Notes under the pieces: model-generated
Told to the model about the DNA's origin: nothing
Databases searched by the model: none
Seen by the model: the letters and a program-made list of their open reading frames with translations, nothing else
Assembly: GCA_943330855.2 (NCBI GenBank)
Contig: CALQJI020000025.1
Span: 1 to 61,432 of the forward strand
Direction: 5' to 3'
Origin: Klebsiella pneumoniae
GTDB taxonomy: Bacteria > Verrucomicrobiota > Verrucomicrobiia > Limisphaerales > SXTU01
DNA length: 61,432 nucleotides
Translations under genes and position numbers: made by a program
Part shown: positions 1-11,791 of the stretch, in pieces
How positions within the stretch are numbered: position 1 is the stretch's first letter
Layout of the letters: each line of letters starts with the position of its first letter

Positions 1-49
1 AGCGGCCGTGAATGCGGGCCAGGGCCTCGCGTTTGGCGGAGCGACTCAT
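1..49 (-). CDS. 5' end of an unidentified gene (partial)
   Basis: An ATG at 49 opens a leftward frame that reads MSRSAKREALARIHGR without a stop to the window edge. Only 16 codons are visible, so no family can be assigned. It would be divergent from the FkbM-like gene at 218, which makes 50-217 a shared promoter region. It could also be a chance open frame. Confidence 0.3.
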   Translation of the reverse strand, partial: MSRSAKREALARIHGR

Positions 50-61
50 GTTCGGGGCTTG

Positions 62-141
62 GGTAACCACGAATGTGAGTCAACGTATCGTCGGACTCCT
101 CGTCCAACTCCCCGCCCCGGTAACATTTAATATGAGTCAAC
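62..141. promoter_or_regulatory. Direct repeat in the divergent upstream region
   Basis: The pattern GGTAAC-N9-GAGTCAAC occurs at 62-84 and again at 119-141. The half-motifs keep the same spacing, and several spacer bases (AAT, T) also match. The copies are 57 bp apart in the 168-bp gap before the gene at 218. This could be a pair of regulator sites or a small repeat. The remainder of 50-217 shows nothing I can name. Confidence 0.35.
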
Positions 142-217
142 TCGCAATCAGCTCATCCCCCATTTTCTTCGTGCCCATCCGCTGGCGTTCGTGTTTCCCT
201 GCCCGGGAATCATCGCC

Positions 218-1153
218 ATGTCTGAACTCCTGAAAAACGCCGCCAAACGCGGCTTGAAGAAGGCCGCTAGCTGGGTCAGCACCGGCAAGAACCTCCCGCG
301 CCTCAAGGTCATGCAAACTTGGTGGCAGCGGCACGTTGGCGATCAGAATGCGATCAACGACCTGCGCTCCCAATACGCCTCACTTATCCACGCGCCGGAC
401 AAAGGCAAACTCCTCGCCCTCCACGAGCGCAAGGTCCACTCGCAATTCGGCGAGGACGGACTGCTGCTTCACTTCTTCTCCAAGATCGGCGCCCCCAACA
501 AGACTTTCATCGAGTTCGGCATCGAGGACGGCACGGAGTGCAACGCCGCCAACCTCGCGCTGAACTTCGGTTGGGGCGGACTCTTCCTCGAAGGCAGTGA
601 CTCGCTGGCGGACCGGGCGCGCGTCTTCTACCACCGGGACCGGGGCATCTCTCCGAATCACGTCAAAATTCGCTCAGCGTTCATCACGCGAGAGAACATC
701 AACGACCTCTTCGTGCAAAACGGCATGACCGGCGAAATTGATTTCCTCTCGGTGGATGTGGACGGCGTCGACTACTGGCTTTACGACGCCATCACCGTGG
801 TGCAACCGCGCCTAGTGGTCCTGGAGTTCAGCACCGCCTACGGCCCCCACCGCTCGCTGACGGCCCCCTACGAACCGGCCTTTGAACGGTATGCCAAGCA
901 CCCCAGCGGCTACTACCAAGGGGCCTCGCTCACGGCCCTAACGAAACTGGCCGAGCGCAAGGGCCTCGTCCTGGTGGGCTGCGGTTCCGCCGGAGCCAAC
1001 GCTTTCTTCGTTCGGCGCGATCTCGCGGCGCAGGCCGGTCTGCCCATCTTCACCCCGGCGGAAGCGTGCGAAATCAACGCCACCTGGTGCGCCCGCCATG
1101 CGAACCCGGACGCCTTCGACGTGATCAAGCATCTGCCGTTGGTCGAGGTTTAG
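218..1153 (+). CDS. FkbM-like / glycan-associated methyltransferase-like protein
   Basis: This 311-aa protein resembles proteins found in polysaccharide and methyltransferase loci. A Rossmann-like block with FIEFGIEDG lies near residue 97, and an acidic block (FLSVDVDGVDYW) near residue 178 resembles the second motif of FkbM-type methyltransferases. I see no signal peptide or membrane segment. The ATG at 218 is preferred over an in-frame GTG at 191, which would add only MFPCPGIIA. It is the first of three co-directional genes with a glycosyltransferase and a true FkbM enzyme, which suggests sugar or lipid decoration. The exact substrate is unknown. Confidence 0.6.
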   Translation: MSELLKNAAKRGLKKAASWVSTGKNLPRLKVMQTWWQRHVGDQNAINDLRSQYASLIHAPDKGKLLALHERKVHSQFGEDGLLLHFFSKIGAPNKTFIEFGIEDGTECNAANLALNFGWGGLFLEGSDSLADRARVFYHRDRGISPNHVKIRSAFITRENINDLFVQNGMTGEIDFLSVDVDGVDYWLYDAITVVQPRLVVLEFSTAYGPHRSLTAPYEPAFERYAKHPSGYYQGASLTALTKLAERKGLVLVGCGSAGANAFFVRRDLAAQAGLPIFTPAEACEINATWCARHANPDAFDVIKHLPLVEV

Positions 1154-1164
1154 TCCCACTCAAC

Positions 1165-1935
1165 ATGAACACCAAACGAGGCATTCTCTTCGTTGCCTGC
1201 GGAGAGAAATACGTGGAAGAGGCCAAGACGGCGATCACCTCTTGCCGCGCGCATCTCAGCGCCTACCCCATCGCGTTGGTCACCGATTCCAAAGACGTGC
1301 CCGCAGGCTTGGTGGATTTGATCATCCCGCTGGAAAAGCCGGAGAAAAGTTTCGCCGTTAAGATTCAGCCCCTCATCAACACCCCCTTCGAGGAGACACT
1401 CTTCCTCGACACGGATGTGCTGGTCTGCGAGCCGTGCGACGAGATTTTCGCCCCGCTCGAGCGCTACGACCTCGCCATCGCACACGACCCCTACCGGACC
1501 TCCTACAAGATCGAAACTCTCCCGGTCAGCATCCCCATGCCCAACACTGGGGTCATTGTTTATAAGCGGACCGAGGGCGTGCTGCGCATGTTCCGCCGGT
1601 GGGAAGAGCGCCACCGCACCCACTTCGGCAAGTATCATGGCAACGACCAACCCGCGTTCCGCGAGGTCATGTTCGAGTCGGACATCCGCCACTTCATCCT
1701 GCCGCCGGAATACAACCTGCGCACCTTCTTCCCCTCGATGATCGGTGGCCATCTCAACGTGAAGATCATCCACGAGCACACCCCCTACCTGCACGCGATT
1801 GCCCGCACCCTCAAGCGCGCCCACGGCGCCGGGGCACCCACCATTTACGGGCGACTCAAGCCAGCACTGGTATGGTTTTACTATTTCACCAAGGTTCGCC
1901 GCGTCCTCAACCGCTGGTTCACAAAAAGACCATGA
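1165..1935 (+). CDS. Glycosyltransferase, GT8-like nucleotide-diphospho-sugar transferase
   Basis: The protein is 256 aa. The N-terminal half looks like a GT-A fold: after ILFVACGEKYVEEA comes the metal/nucleotide-sugar motif DTD at about residues 82-84 (FLDTDVLV). A downstream NTGVIVYK block and GNDQPAF fit GT8-like retaining transferases. The start is the ATG at 1165, 11 nt after the preceding stop. The stop overlaps the next ATG by 4 nt (ATGA at 1932), so the two are probably co-translated. Donor and acceptor cannot be read from the sequence. Confidence 0.7.
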   Translation: MNTKRGILFVACGEKYVEEAKTAITSCRAHLSAYPIALVTDSKDVPAGLVDLIIPLEKPEKSFAVKIQPLINTPFEETLFLDTDVLVCEPCDEIFAPLERYDLAIAHDPYRTSYKIETLPVSIPMPNTGVIVYKRTEGVLRMFRRWEERHRTHFGKYHGNDQPAFREVMFESDIRHFILPPEYNLRTFFPSMIGGHLNVKIIHEHTPYLHAIARTLKRAHGAGAPTIYGRLKPALVWFYYFTKVRRVLNRWFTKRP

Positions 1936-2786
1936 GCTTCCGATCCCCCTTTGACTTCCTCCGCGACCGCCGCCGCATCCTGCGTCTTCCCCACGCCAAG
2001 CCCAGCGCCAAGGCGATTTACCACGCGTGGCTCCAGCTCCAACGCCATCCGAAGGCGAACTACGAAAAGCCCCTGTCCATCGAGTTGGGCGAAACCATCA
2101 TCCACGCGCAGACTTGGTGGGAGCTGGACTTCCTGTTCCAGGAGATTTTCCTGGGCAACGAGTATCTCGTGAAGCTGCCGCGACGCGACCCGCTCATCGT
2201 GGACTGCGGCGCAAACATCGGCTGCGCCACACTCTACTTCAAACTCCACTACCCCGACGCGCGCATCATCGCCATCGAGCCCAACCCCTTCTGCTTCGAG
2301 ATGCTGAAGAAAAACGTCGAGGTCAACGGCCTGAAGAACGTCTCCCTCCTGCAGGCCGCCTGCTCCAACTCGGTCGGCAGCGCGACGTTCCACGTCAACA
2401 CGACCTTCTCCCCGATGAGCAGCGCCTTGGGCAACCGCGACTCGAAGAACAAGACCGTCCCCGTCGAAGTCCGCTTGGTGAAGCTCTCCGACTCCATCCA
2501 CGAGGATGTGGACCTACTCAAGCTCGACATCGAGGGCGGCGAGTGGGAGGTCTTCGCGGACCTCGTGGCCAGCGGCAAGCTCGCGCGCATCCACCGCATG
2601 GCCATCGAGTATCATCACCGCTTCGGCACGACCGAGGTGAAGATGAGCCACTTCCTAAAAATTCTCGAAGACGCCGGCTACACCTACTCGCTGGGCGTGG
2701 ACATCAAAGCCGAGCGCCGCTTTATGGGTATCTTCCAAGACGTGATGATCTACGCGGTCAAACTCGGGATGGAAGACAAGGCGTAG
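1932..2786 (+). CDS. FkbM family methyltransferase
   Basis: This 284-aa SAM-dependent methyltransferase carries motif I (IVDCGANIGCATLYF) near residue 89, the acidic ribose-binding IAIEPNP block near 111, and LLKLDIEGGEWEVF near 196, the usual FkbM signature. Such enzymes typically O-methylate sugars or secondary-metabolite hydroxyls. The start is fixed by the ATGA overlap with the glycosyltransferase. Its TAG stop lies inside the left arm of the inverted repeat at 2783-2982. With the two upstream genes it forms a small glycan-modifying operon. Confidence 0.85.
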   Translation: MSFRSPFDFLRDRRRILRLPHAKPSAKAIYHAWLQLQRHPKANYEKPLSIELGETIIHAQTWWELDFLFQEIFLGNEYLVKLPRRDPLIVDCGANIGCATLYFKLHYPDARIIAIEPNPFCFEMLKKNVEVNGLKNVSLLQAACSNSVGSATFHVNTTFSPMSSALGNRDSKNKTVPVEVRLVKLSDSIHEDVDLLKLDIEGGEWEVFADLVASGKLARIHRMAIEYHHRFGTTEVKMSHFLKILEDAGYTYSLGVDIKAERRFMGIFQDVMIYAVKLGMEDKA

Positions 2787-2982
2787 CCGCAGCCTTCAGG
2801 CTGCGGATCAATTCGTTTGCCCGCGAATCACGCGAATTGACGCGCATGAGAAGTCGACAAACCCCCTTTTCCATACAGCCAACGAGAATCTTCCAAGCCC
2901 CTTTGCGGGATTCCATTCGCGTGGATTCGCGTGATTCGCGGGCCAACTACCCAGCCGCTCGCAACCTGAAGGTTGCGACTAC
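2783..2982. repeat. Nested inverted repeat supplying both convergent stop codons
   Basis: The outer arms are at 2783-2806 (GTAGCCGCAGCCTTCAGG...) and 2960-2982 (reverse complement GTAGTCGCAACCTTCAGG...). The inner arms are at 2819-2846 and 2911-2944 and share CCCGCGAATCACGCGAAT. The TAG in the left outer arm is the stop of the FkbM gene, and the TAG in the right outer arm is the stop of the minus-strand dipeptidase. There is no T-tract, so this is not a classical terminator. It looks like a dispersed palindromic element at a convergent junction. Confidence 0.75.
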
Positions 2983-4088
2983 GGGAGGTTCTTCCGCAGG
3001 AAGTTCAAGAAATTCCCCGACATGATCCCTTCGATCTCCGCCTTCTTGTAACCGCGCTTCTTCAGCAGGCCGGGGATCGTCTGGAGGTCGTAGATCGAGT
3101 TCATATCCATCGGCGTCTGCTCGTTGCCGTAGCCGCCATCGAGGTCGGTGCCGATGCCGACGTGCTTAGCGCTGCCGGCGAGCTGGCAGATGTGGTCGAT
3201 GTGCTCGCAGATGCGCTCGATCTTGAGGTTGAAGTCCGCCGGCTTGCTCCGGTTGTGCAGCCAGCCGGGCACCATCATGATCGCGTCAAAGGCCATGCCC
3301 AGCACGCCCCCGCGCTCGACGACCGCCTTGATTTGGTCGTCGGCGAACTGACGATTCCACGGCGCGAGCACACGGCAATTTTGATGACTGGCCCAGACCG
3401 GGCCTTGGAAAATTTCCAGCGCGTCCCAGAAGCACTCGTCGTTGAGATGAGTGCTATCGAGGATCATCCCGAGCCGGTCCATCTCCTTCAGTAAGTCCCT
3501 GCCGCGCGCGGGTAAACCACCCTCCGCATCCGTGCCGTGGGCATACACGCCGGGGCCATAGTGCGCCGGGCCGACCGCGCGCAGTCCATCCGCGTAGCTG
3601 CGCTCCAGATGCTTCAACGTGATGAGCGAGTCCGCGCCTTCGAGGCTCATGATGTAACCGATGGGCGGCTTCGCGGGCTGACGGCGCGACTCGACGACGT
3701 AGACCCTCGCGTCCGGCGGCGGAAGTTTCTGCCACAGCTTGAAGTGCGCTTCGAGCTGCGCGCCCGTGCGGATGGAAACGAGTTCACCCGCCTCCTCCAT
3801 CGCGCGATACCACGCGAGCTGCCCTTGCGTCTGCGCCCACGCCTGCGCGGGCGAAGCCCAGCCCGGCAGCCGATGGAAGTAAGGGGAATAGCGCGCGATC
3901 TGCGTCGCCACGCAAATGCCCACCTCCGCGCGTCGCAGCTCGGGAAAGCACAGCGTGTTGTTGCCCCGGTCCTTCTTGTCCGTCTGGTTGAGTTCGCGGC
4001 GGCGGATGCGTTCGAGGGACCACGTCAGATCGCGGTTCCACTCCAGCGCGTTCATGGCGAGGTCGAGATGTGCGTCGAGGATGAACAT
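2979..4088 (-). CDS. Membrane dipeptidase (peptidase M19)
   Basis: This 369-aa metallopeptidase of the renal-dipeptidase/amidohydrolase fold would hydrolyse dipeptides, including D-residue-containing ones. Metal-binding signatures are visible in order: DAHLDLA at residues 5-11 (HxD), SLEGADS in the middle, DSTHLND, ASHQNCR, and GTDLDGG near the C terminus. There is no obvious signal peptide, so it is probably cytoplasmic. The length is normal for the family. It stands alone, convergent with the FkbM gene. Confidence 0.85.
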   Translation of the reverse strand: MFILDAHLDLAMNALEWNRDLTWSLERIRRRELNQTDKKDRGNNTLCFPELRRAEVGICVATQIARYSPYFHRLPGWASPAQAWAQTQGQLAWYRAMEEAGELVSIRTGAQLEAHFKLWQKLPPPDARVYVVESRRQPAKPPIGYIMSLEGADSLITLKHLERSYADGLRAVGPAHYGPGVYAHGTDAEGGLPARGRDLLKEMDRLGMILDSTHLNDECFWDALEIFQGPVWASHQNCRVLAPWNRQFADDQIKAVVERGGVLGMAFDAIMMVPGWLHNRSKPADFNLKIERICEHIDHICQLAGSAKHVGIGTDLDGGYGNEQTPMDMNSIYDLQTIPGLLKKRGYKKAEIEGIMSGNFLNFLRKNLP

Positions 4089-4157
4089 GATTTGTGACTA
4101 AAATTTAGGCGCAACAACCGCCAATCGTCAGTAAGCATTTTTCCCCGATGGCGGCGG

Positions 4158-5102
4158 CTACTTCCCCGCATCCCACTCCCGGCACCACGCCACGGCGCGG
4201 GGGATGCCTGCTTCCAACGGCACCTGTGGCGCGTAGCCGAGGAGTTGCTTCGCCTTCGAGATGTCGGCGACGTAGCGGGTGACTTCGCCGAGCTGTGTCG
4301 GGGCGAGTGTGATTTGAGGGGACTTGCCCAAAGCCTGCCCGATGAGTTCCGCCATGTGGACGAGCTTGTGGCCCTGGCCGCACGCGAGGTTCACCGTCTC
4401 GTTCTTCACCCGGCCCGCCGCCAGCGCCGCCACGCCGCGTGCGATGCCGTCCACGCAGTCGTCCACGTAGGTGAAGTCCAGCACCTTGTCCGCGCCGAAG
4501 ATGGTGATGAGTTGACCCGCCGCGATGCGCCGGATGAAGAGCGGGATGACGCGCTCCATGCGCTCGGTGTCGTTGTCGAAGCGGCCATAGACGTTGCTGA
4601 AACGGAAGACGAGGTAGGCCAGCCCGTAGCAGCGCGCGTAGGAATAGATGAGTGCCTCGCCGGCTATCTTGCTCGCGGAGTAAGTGCTCTCCGTGTAGGC
4701 GAAGTCCGCGCTCGCCTCCGTCGTCGCGAAGCGGTGGATGTCGCCATACACCTCGCGGCTGCTGGAAAAAACCAGCGGCGTGCCGGTCTGCCGACAGTAT
4801 TCGAGCACGTTGAAAGTGACGTTAATGTTCTCCAGCGCGCGGTGCGGTTCCTTCACGAGCTGGTGGACCTTCGCATTCGCTGCGAGATGAACGACGACAT
4901 CGGCCTTGGGATACTCCGCGTCGCCGATGCCTGCGGGCGAGGCGGGGTAATTGCCGCTGAGGTCTTGCTGCAGCGTGGGGAAGCGGTCGGTCCAAGTGTT
5001 CGCACGCTTGTCCACGCCGAAGACCTCGTGTCCGTCCGCGAGCAAGCGCAACGCGAGGTTCGTGCCGATTTGCCCGCTGGAGCCGAAGAGGAGGATGCGC
5101 AT
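4158..5102 (-). CDS. NAD-dependent epimerase/dehydratase (extended SDR)
   Basis: This 314-aa sugar-nucleotide epimerase or dehydratase has the Rossmann GSSGQIG motif at residues 7-13, an FSSSREVYG strand near 112-120 and the catalytic YSASK at 141-145. The order and length match UDP-glucose-4-epimerase-like extended SDRs. The actual sugar cannot be read. The start is the ATG at 5102. The DUF58 gene upstream is 72 nt away on the same strand and may be co-transcribed. Confidence 0.85.
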   Translation of the reverse strand: MRILLFGSSGQIGTNLALRLLADGHEVFGVDKRANTWTDRFPTLQQDLSGNYPASPAGIGDAEYPKADVVVHLAANAKVHQLVKEPHRALENINVTFNVLEYCRQTGTPLVFSSSREVYGDIHRFATTEASADFAYTESTYSASKIAGEALIYSYARCYGLAYLVFRFSNVYGRFDNDTERMERVIPLFIRRIAAGQLITIFGADKVLDFTYVDDCVDGIARGVAALAAGRVKNETVNLACGQGHKLVHMAELIGQALGKSPQITLAPTQLGEVTRYVADISKAKQLLGYAPQVPLEAGIPRAVAWCREWDAGK

Positions 5103-5174
5103 GGCGAAATCGGTTCCGAGTTTTGGGTTTTGAGTTGGCCTCGGGTTGCTAGCGCGGCCGGCGATTGCCTTCCC

Positions 5175-6083
5175 TCAGTGCGCGCCGACTTGTTGCGCGC
5201 GCTCGTTGAGGAAGTCGGCCAGCACGGTGCCGGCGGGCTGGTCGGTGACAACTTCTCGGTAGTCGGCGTTGAATTCGAGGCAGGCCTGGCGGAGACGGGC
5301 GCGGTGGGCGTCGAAGGCACGGAGGTATTCGTCGCGCACCATCGCCGGCTCGGTCACGAGGCTGAAGGGACTTTCCAAATCTTGAAAGCGCAGCGGGCGC
5401 TCGAACTTGAACTCCATCTCCATCCGGTCGAGCAGGTGAAACACCGCGAGGTCGTGCTTCTGGAAGCGCAGATGTTGCAAGCAGGCGAGCAGCGGCTCCA
5501 GTTCGCAGAAGAAGTCGGAGATGACGATGACCAGTGCGCGGCGGCGGATTTTCTCGGCGAGGGAGTGGAGCGATTGGAGCAGGGCGGTGGGGCCGTGCGG
5601 TTCGAGGGTTTCGAGGGCGTTGAGGATTTCCTGGAGGTGCGCGGGGTTGCGGCGCGGCGGGAGTTCGGGCGGGACCTGCTCGCCGACGCAGTAGAGGCCG
5701 GCGGCGTCGCCTTGCTGGACGGCGAGGTAGGCGAGCGTGCCGGCGAGCTGCCGGGCAAAGGCAAACTTGCTCGCGCCGGGCTTGCCCGCGAAGCCCATCG
5801 AGGCGCTGGCGTCGAGGATGAGGCAGCAGCGGAGGTTCGTGTCCGCCTCGAACTCCTTCATGTAGTAACGGTCGGTCCGGCCCAGCACGCGCCAGTCGAG
5901 GCGGCGCAGGTCATCGCCCGGCACGTAGCTGCGATACTCGGCGAACTCCACGCTGGACCCGCGATGCGGGCTTTTGTGATGGCCGGAGACGCTGCCCTCC
6001 ATCGCGAAGCGCGAGACGAGCGGTAGGTGCGCGAGCTGGGCGAGGACAGTCGCATCGAGGAAGGAATGGGGGGTGGAGTCCAC
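5175..6083 (-). CDS. DUF58 domain protein (MoxR-associated vWA-like)
   Basis: The 302-aa protein shows the DUF58 signature VEFAEYRSYVPGDDLRRLDW near residues 45-65, followed by a vWA-like fold with DASASMG (a MIDAS-like DxSxS). These proteins usually work with a MoxR AAA+ ATPase encoded next door. No MoxR gene is visible here; the neighbours are an epimerase and a DUF1080 protein. The start is a GTG at 6083, because the next in-frame ATG would remove the conserved N-terminal helix. Confidence 0.8.
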   Translation of the reverse strand: MDSTPHSFLDATVLAQLAHLPLVSRFAMEGSVSGHHKSPHRGSSVEFAEYRSYVPGDDLRRLDWRVLGRTDRYYMKEFEADTNLRCCLILDASASMGFAGKPGASKFAFARQLAGTLAYLAVQQGDAAGLYCVGEQVPPELPPRRNPAHLQEILNALETLEPHGPTALLQSLHSLAEKIRRRALVIVISDFFCELEPLLACLQHLRFQKHDLAVFHLLDRMEMEFKFERPLRFQDLESPFSLVTEPAMVRDEYLRAFDAHRARLRQACLEFNADYREVVTDQPAGTVLADFLNERAQQVGAH

Positions 6084-6330
6084 GCGATTTCAGGCTATAG
6101 CGGGTTCGTTCTCCCGCACTGGAACTGGAGGGCGATACGAACCACAGCGTAGTGCCGCAATTTTCGGGGGCTTACCTCGATACACTTCATACGCGACGGA
6201 TTTCACCGCGAAAGAGTCCGCCTGCGTCTTCGACGCGTCAAGGCCCCCGCAGCCGAGCCTGACGTTGCGCCGCACCCTTCGGTGCTTCGCCACGCAACTG
6301 GCAAAACGCATTCCAGCCATTTCCAAATGC

Positions 6331-6361
6331 GGTAAGCCGGCTTGGAAGCCGGCGCTCCAAC
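6331..6361. repeat. Hairpin element downstream of the DUF1080 gene
   Basis: A perfect 8-bp stem (GCCGGCTT at 6336-6343, AAGCCGGC at 6346-6353) is followed by GCTCC. On the minus strand it reads as a GGAGCGCCGG... element lying just past the stop of the DUF1080 gene. It shares its opening word with elements at 12110 and 21226. The rest of the 6084-6370 gap shows no gene I can support. Confidence 0.5.
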
Positions 6362-6370
6362 TGCATCGGC

Positions 6371-7522
6371 TCACAGTTTTCGCACGTGGAGGTTGCCGAA
6401 GTCCATCCCGGCTCCGGTATCCTTGAGGCCGAACGCACCTTTGCCTGCGGGCACAGGCACGCGGGCGGTTTCCTTGTCGTTGAGGAAGACGATGGCTTCG
6501 GCCCCCTTCACCTGCACACGGACGCGGCCACCTTTGCCGGCTTCGAGGCCGGTCTTTACTTCTGTGCCCTTGCCGTCACGACCGCGGAGCAACAGAGCGG
6601 GAGCAGTGTCACCGGTCGCGCTCTTGCCCGCGCGAACATCCACGACGAACTCCACGTCGCCGAACTCGGCTTCGGTCCAGAGGGTTTGCTTCGCCGCGTC
6701 CGCACCCTCCTTCAGCACGAGCCGCCAGTCACTGGTCTGCCAACGCGTCTTCGCGTCGCCGGCGCTCTTCCAGCCGCGCAAGTCCACGCCGGTGTAGAGC
6801 GGTGCCCAGCCGGGGTCGAGCGGCGCGACGAGTTCCGGCGCGGGGTTGCTGGAGGGAAGCTCCTTGATACGGATGTTCCTGAACTCAACGGGCGCGCCCT
6901 CGCTTTCGAGCGCGAGATAGCCTTTGCGATAGTTGCACTCGTCGCCGCCGGAGACTTCCTTGCCGTTGACGTGCAGGCGGAGGGAGCCGTTGGTGCAGAC
7001 GACGCGGTAATGGTTCCACTCGGGCGAGGGCTTGCTGCGGTCCTCGCTGGGGAAGCTGCGGTCGCCGCGATGCTTGCCCAGCGGAATCATCTTCGCGCCG
7101 TGGATGGGGAAGACATCGCCGTGCGTGGTGAACCAATCGGACTTCTTGCCGTTCTGCTTCTCGTAGTTCGTGGCGTAACCGTGGTCGAGCACTTGCACCT
7201 CGATGCCGCGCAGGAAGGGCACGCCCGGCGCACTGATCGGCGAACCCCACATGAAGACGCCGGAGTTGCCGCCCGCGCTGAGGTGCCGCCACTCGACCTC
7301 CATGATGAAATTCTCGTAGTGCCGCGTGGTGCGCAGCGCCCCGACGGGCTTGCCAGTGCAGTGAATGACGCCGCCCTTCACGGTCCACGTCTCCGGCGCG
7401 CAGTTGATGTTCGTCCAACCGGCGAGGTCACGGCCATTGAACATGGAGACAAAGCCGTCGGCGTCGGCGGCAAAGAGCGGCAGAGCCAGAGCGGTGAGCG
7501 CGAGGGAGAACAGGTGTTTCAT
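6371..7522 (-). CDS. Exported DUF1080 (3-keto-disaccharide hydrolase-like) protein, two domains
   Basis: The 383-aa protein begins with a signal peptide (MKHLFSLALTALALPLFAADA). Residues about 25-215 form a typical DUF1080 concanavalin-like domain: FVSMFNGRDLAGWTN, GGVIHCTGKP and GGNSGVFMWG. Residues about 230-383 look like a second, shorter copy (WAPLYTGVDLRGWKS...). DUF1080 proteins are periplasmic or secreted glycan-active proteins, expanded in Planctomycetes and Verrucomicrobia, and some members hydrolyse 3-keto-glycosides. It is divergent from the DUF1549/1553 gene at 7718. Confidence 0.85.
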   Translation of the reverse strand: MKHLFSLALTALALPLFAADADGFVSMFNGRDLAGWTNINCAPETWTVKGGVIHCTGKPVGALRTTRHYENFIMEVEWRHLSAGGNSGVFMWGSPISAPGVPFLRGIEVQVLDHGYATNYEKQNGKKSDWFTTHGDVFPIHGAKMIPLGKHRGDRSFPSEDRSKPSPEWNHYRVVCTNGSLRLHVNGKEVSGGDECNYRKGYLALESEGAPVEFRNIRIKELPSSNPAPELVAPLDPGWAPLYTGVDLRGWKSAGDAKTRWQTSDWRLVLKEGADAAKQTLWTEAEFGDVEFVVDVRAGKSATGDTAPALLLRGRDGKGTEVKTGLEAGKGGRVRVQVKGAEAIVFLNDKETARVPVPAGKGAFGLKDTGAGMDFGNLHVRKL

Positions 7523-7717
7523 CGAGGGAGATTAGCAAGTTAGAAGGCGGCGTCCAACGCGAACGTGTGAAACGCCGCCCGGCCTGAGCCCTGTCCCCGC
7601 ACCGACACATCACCGGCTTCCAAATTGGCAGCGCGGGCAGAGTCCCGGTATGGAGGAACCCCAGATGCGCGCGTGAATGGTCGTTCGCCGGGCCAAGTCA
7701 TACTGCCCTCGCTCCCG

Positions 7718-10192
<2,475 letters not shown>

Positions 10193-10250
10193 CCCGCAGG
10201 GGCGCAGCTTGCCGGTTGAACCTGCCCGGTTTTCTTGGCACAGTGGCCAC

Positions 10251-11744
10251 ATGGTCAAGACCGTTCGCCTCCTATCCATTGTGATGCTCGCAGCCTCCGC
10301 GCTCGCGGCGAGCGCCGCCGCGAAGCGCCCCAACATTCTCTTCATGCTCACCGACGACCAGCGCTGGGATGCGCTTGGGATCGCCGGCAACCCACACCTC
10401 AAGACGCCGCACATGGACCGGCTCGGCAAGGAGGGCGTGTATTTCAAGAACACCTTCTGCACCACGTCGCTCTGTTCGCCCAGCCGCGCGAGCATCCTCA
10501 GCGGCGTTTACGCGCACGCGCACGGGGTGAAGAACAACTTCACCGAGTATCCCGCGAACTTCCGCAGCTTCCCCATGCAGCTCCAAAGGGCGGGCTACGA
10601 CACCGCTTACTTCGGCAAGTGGCACATGGGCGAGGACAACGACCAGCCGCGGCCCGGCTTCAACTGGTTCGTCACGCACAAGGGCCAGGGCAAATACTTC
10701 GACACCGAGTGGAACGTGAACGGCGACGGCGGCAAGGTCATTCCCGGCTACTACACGCACACCGTCACCGAGCTGGCCGAGGAGTGGCTGAAGCGCGACC
10801 ACAGCGGCAAACCGTGGCTGCTGATGGTCGGGCACAAGGCCCCGCACAGCTTCTATTTCCCGGAGCCGAAATACTCGAACAGCTTCGACAACGTCTGGAT
10901 TCCGTATCCCGAGTCCGCCTTCCGCCTCGCGGACAAACCGCTCTGGCTCCAAGACCGCATCAGCACGTGGCACGGCATCTACGGCCCGCTCTTCGAGTGG
11001 CGGAAGGTTTTCCCCGACAGCCGGCCCGAGGCGGTGAAGGACTTCGCGAACATGACGCGCGCCTACTGGGGCACCCTCCGTTCCGTGGATGACTCGGTGG
11101 GCCGCTTCTACGAACTGCTCAAGCAGCGCGGCGAGTTGGACAACACCATCATCGTCCACATGGGCGACAACGGCCTGCTCAACGGCGAGCACGGCATGGT
11201 GGACAAGCGCACCATGCACGAAGCCAGCATCCGCATCCCGCTGCTCGTGCGCTTCCCCGGCCTCACGCCGGCGGACAAACCCAAGGTCGTCGAGCAGCAA
11301 GTTCTCACCGTGGACATGGCCCCGAGCCTCCTCGAACTCTGCGGAGCCGCGCCGCTCCCGAACCTCCACGGCAAGTCCTGGGTGAAGCTCGTGCAGAAAG
11401 GTGACCCCGCTTGGCGCAAGTCGTGGCTCTACCATTACAACTACGAGAAGCAATTCCCCTACACGCCCAACGTGCGCGGCGTCCGCACGGACAACTGGAA
11501 ATACATCCACTATCCGCACGGCGATGGCTCGCCCGATCGCCACATGGCCGAGCTTTACAACGTGGAGTTCGATGCCGACGAGCGACACAACCTCATCACC
11601 AACCCGAAATACGCCGGTGTGGTGAAGGAGCTGCAAGCCGAGCTAGCCAAACAGTTGAAACAGACCGGCCTCACCCCGACGACCGACACGATGCCGATGG
11701 ACGAGGGCATCAAGAAGGCGCTGCCGGACCAGAAGCTCCGGTAG
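10251..11744 (+). CDS. Exported sulfatase (arylsulfatase family)
   Basis: The 497-aa protein has a signal peptide of about 24 residues ([20 protein letters not shown]). [13 protein letters not shown] provides the metal-binding DD at residues 35-36. CSPSR at 75-79 is the sulfatase signature whose Cys is converted to formylglycine. The GKWHMG and [12 protein letters not shown] blocks follow. It should cleave sulfate esters, probably from a sulfated polysaccharide, in the periplasm. The start is the ATG at 10251. It lies 58 nt downstream of the DUF1549/1553 gene, so it may be part of that transcription unit. Confidence 0.92.
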   Translation: MVKTVRLLSIVMLAASALAASAAAKRPNILFMLTDDQRWDALGIAGNPHLKTPHMDRLGKEGVYFKNTFCTTSLCSPSRASILSGVYAHAHGVKNNFTEYPANFRSFPMQLQRAGYDTAYFGKWHMGEDNDQPRPGFNWFVTHKGQGKYFDTEWNVNGDGGKVIPGYYTHTVTELAEEWLKRDHSGKPWLLMVGHKAPHSFYFPEPKYSNSFDNVWIPYPESAFRLADKPLWLQDRISTWHGIYGPLFEWRKVFPDSRPEAVKDFANMTRAYWGTLRSVDDSVGRFYELLKQRGELDNTIIVHMGDNGLLNGEHGMVDKRTMHEASIRIPLLVRFPGLTPADKPKVVEQQVLTVDMAPSLLELCGAAPLPNLHGKSWVKLVQKGDPAWRKSWLYHYNYEKQFPYTPNVRGVRTDNWKYIHYPHGDGSPDRHMAELYNVEFDADERHNLITNPKYAGVVKELQAELAKQLKQTGLTPTTDTMPMDEGIKKALPDQKLR

Positions 11745-11791
11745 CGCGGGCGATTGCACTCCGCCCCACGACCTGCAAGCCTCCCCGCACT

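Noticed and set aside
1066..1164. Upstream extension of the GT8-like gene
   Set aside because: It overlaps the preceding gene out of frame; the ATG at 1165 matches the fold's first strand.
2787..2978. Considered as a CRISPR array or rho-independent terminator
   Set aside because: Repeats are inverted and only two copies each, and there is no T-tract; a palindromic element explains it better.
4245..6026. 593-aa plus-strand frame opposite the epimerase and DUF58 genes
   Set aside because: Its protein is Arg/Glu/Val-rich without domains and lies antisense to two well-supported genes; such long antisense frames are expected in GC-rich DNA.
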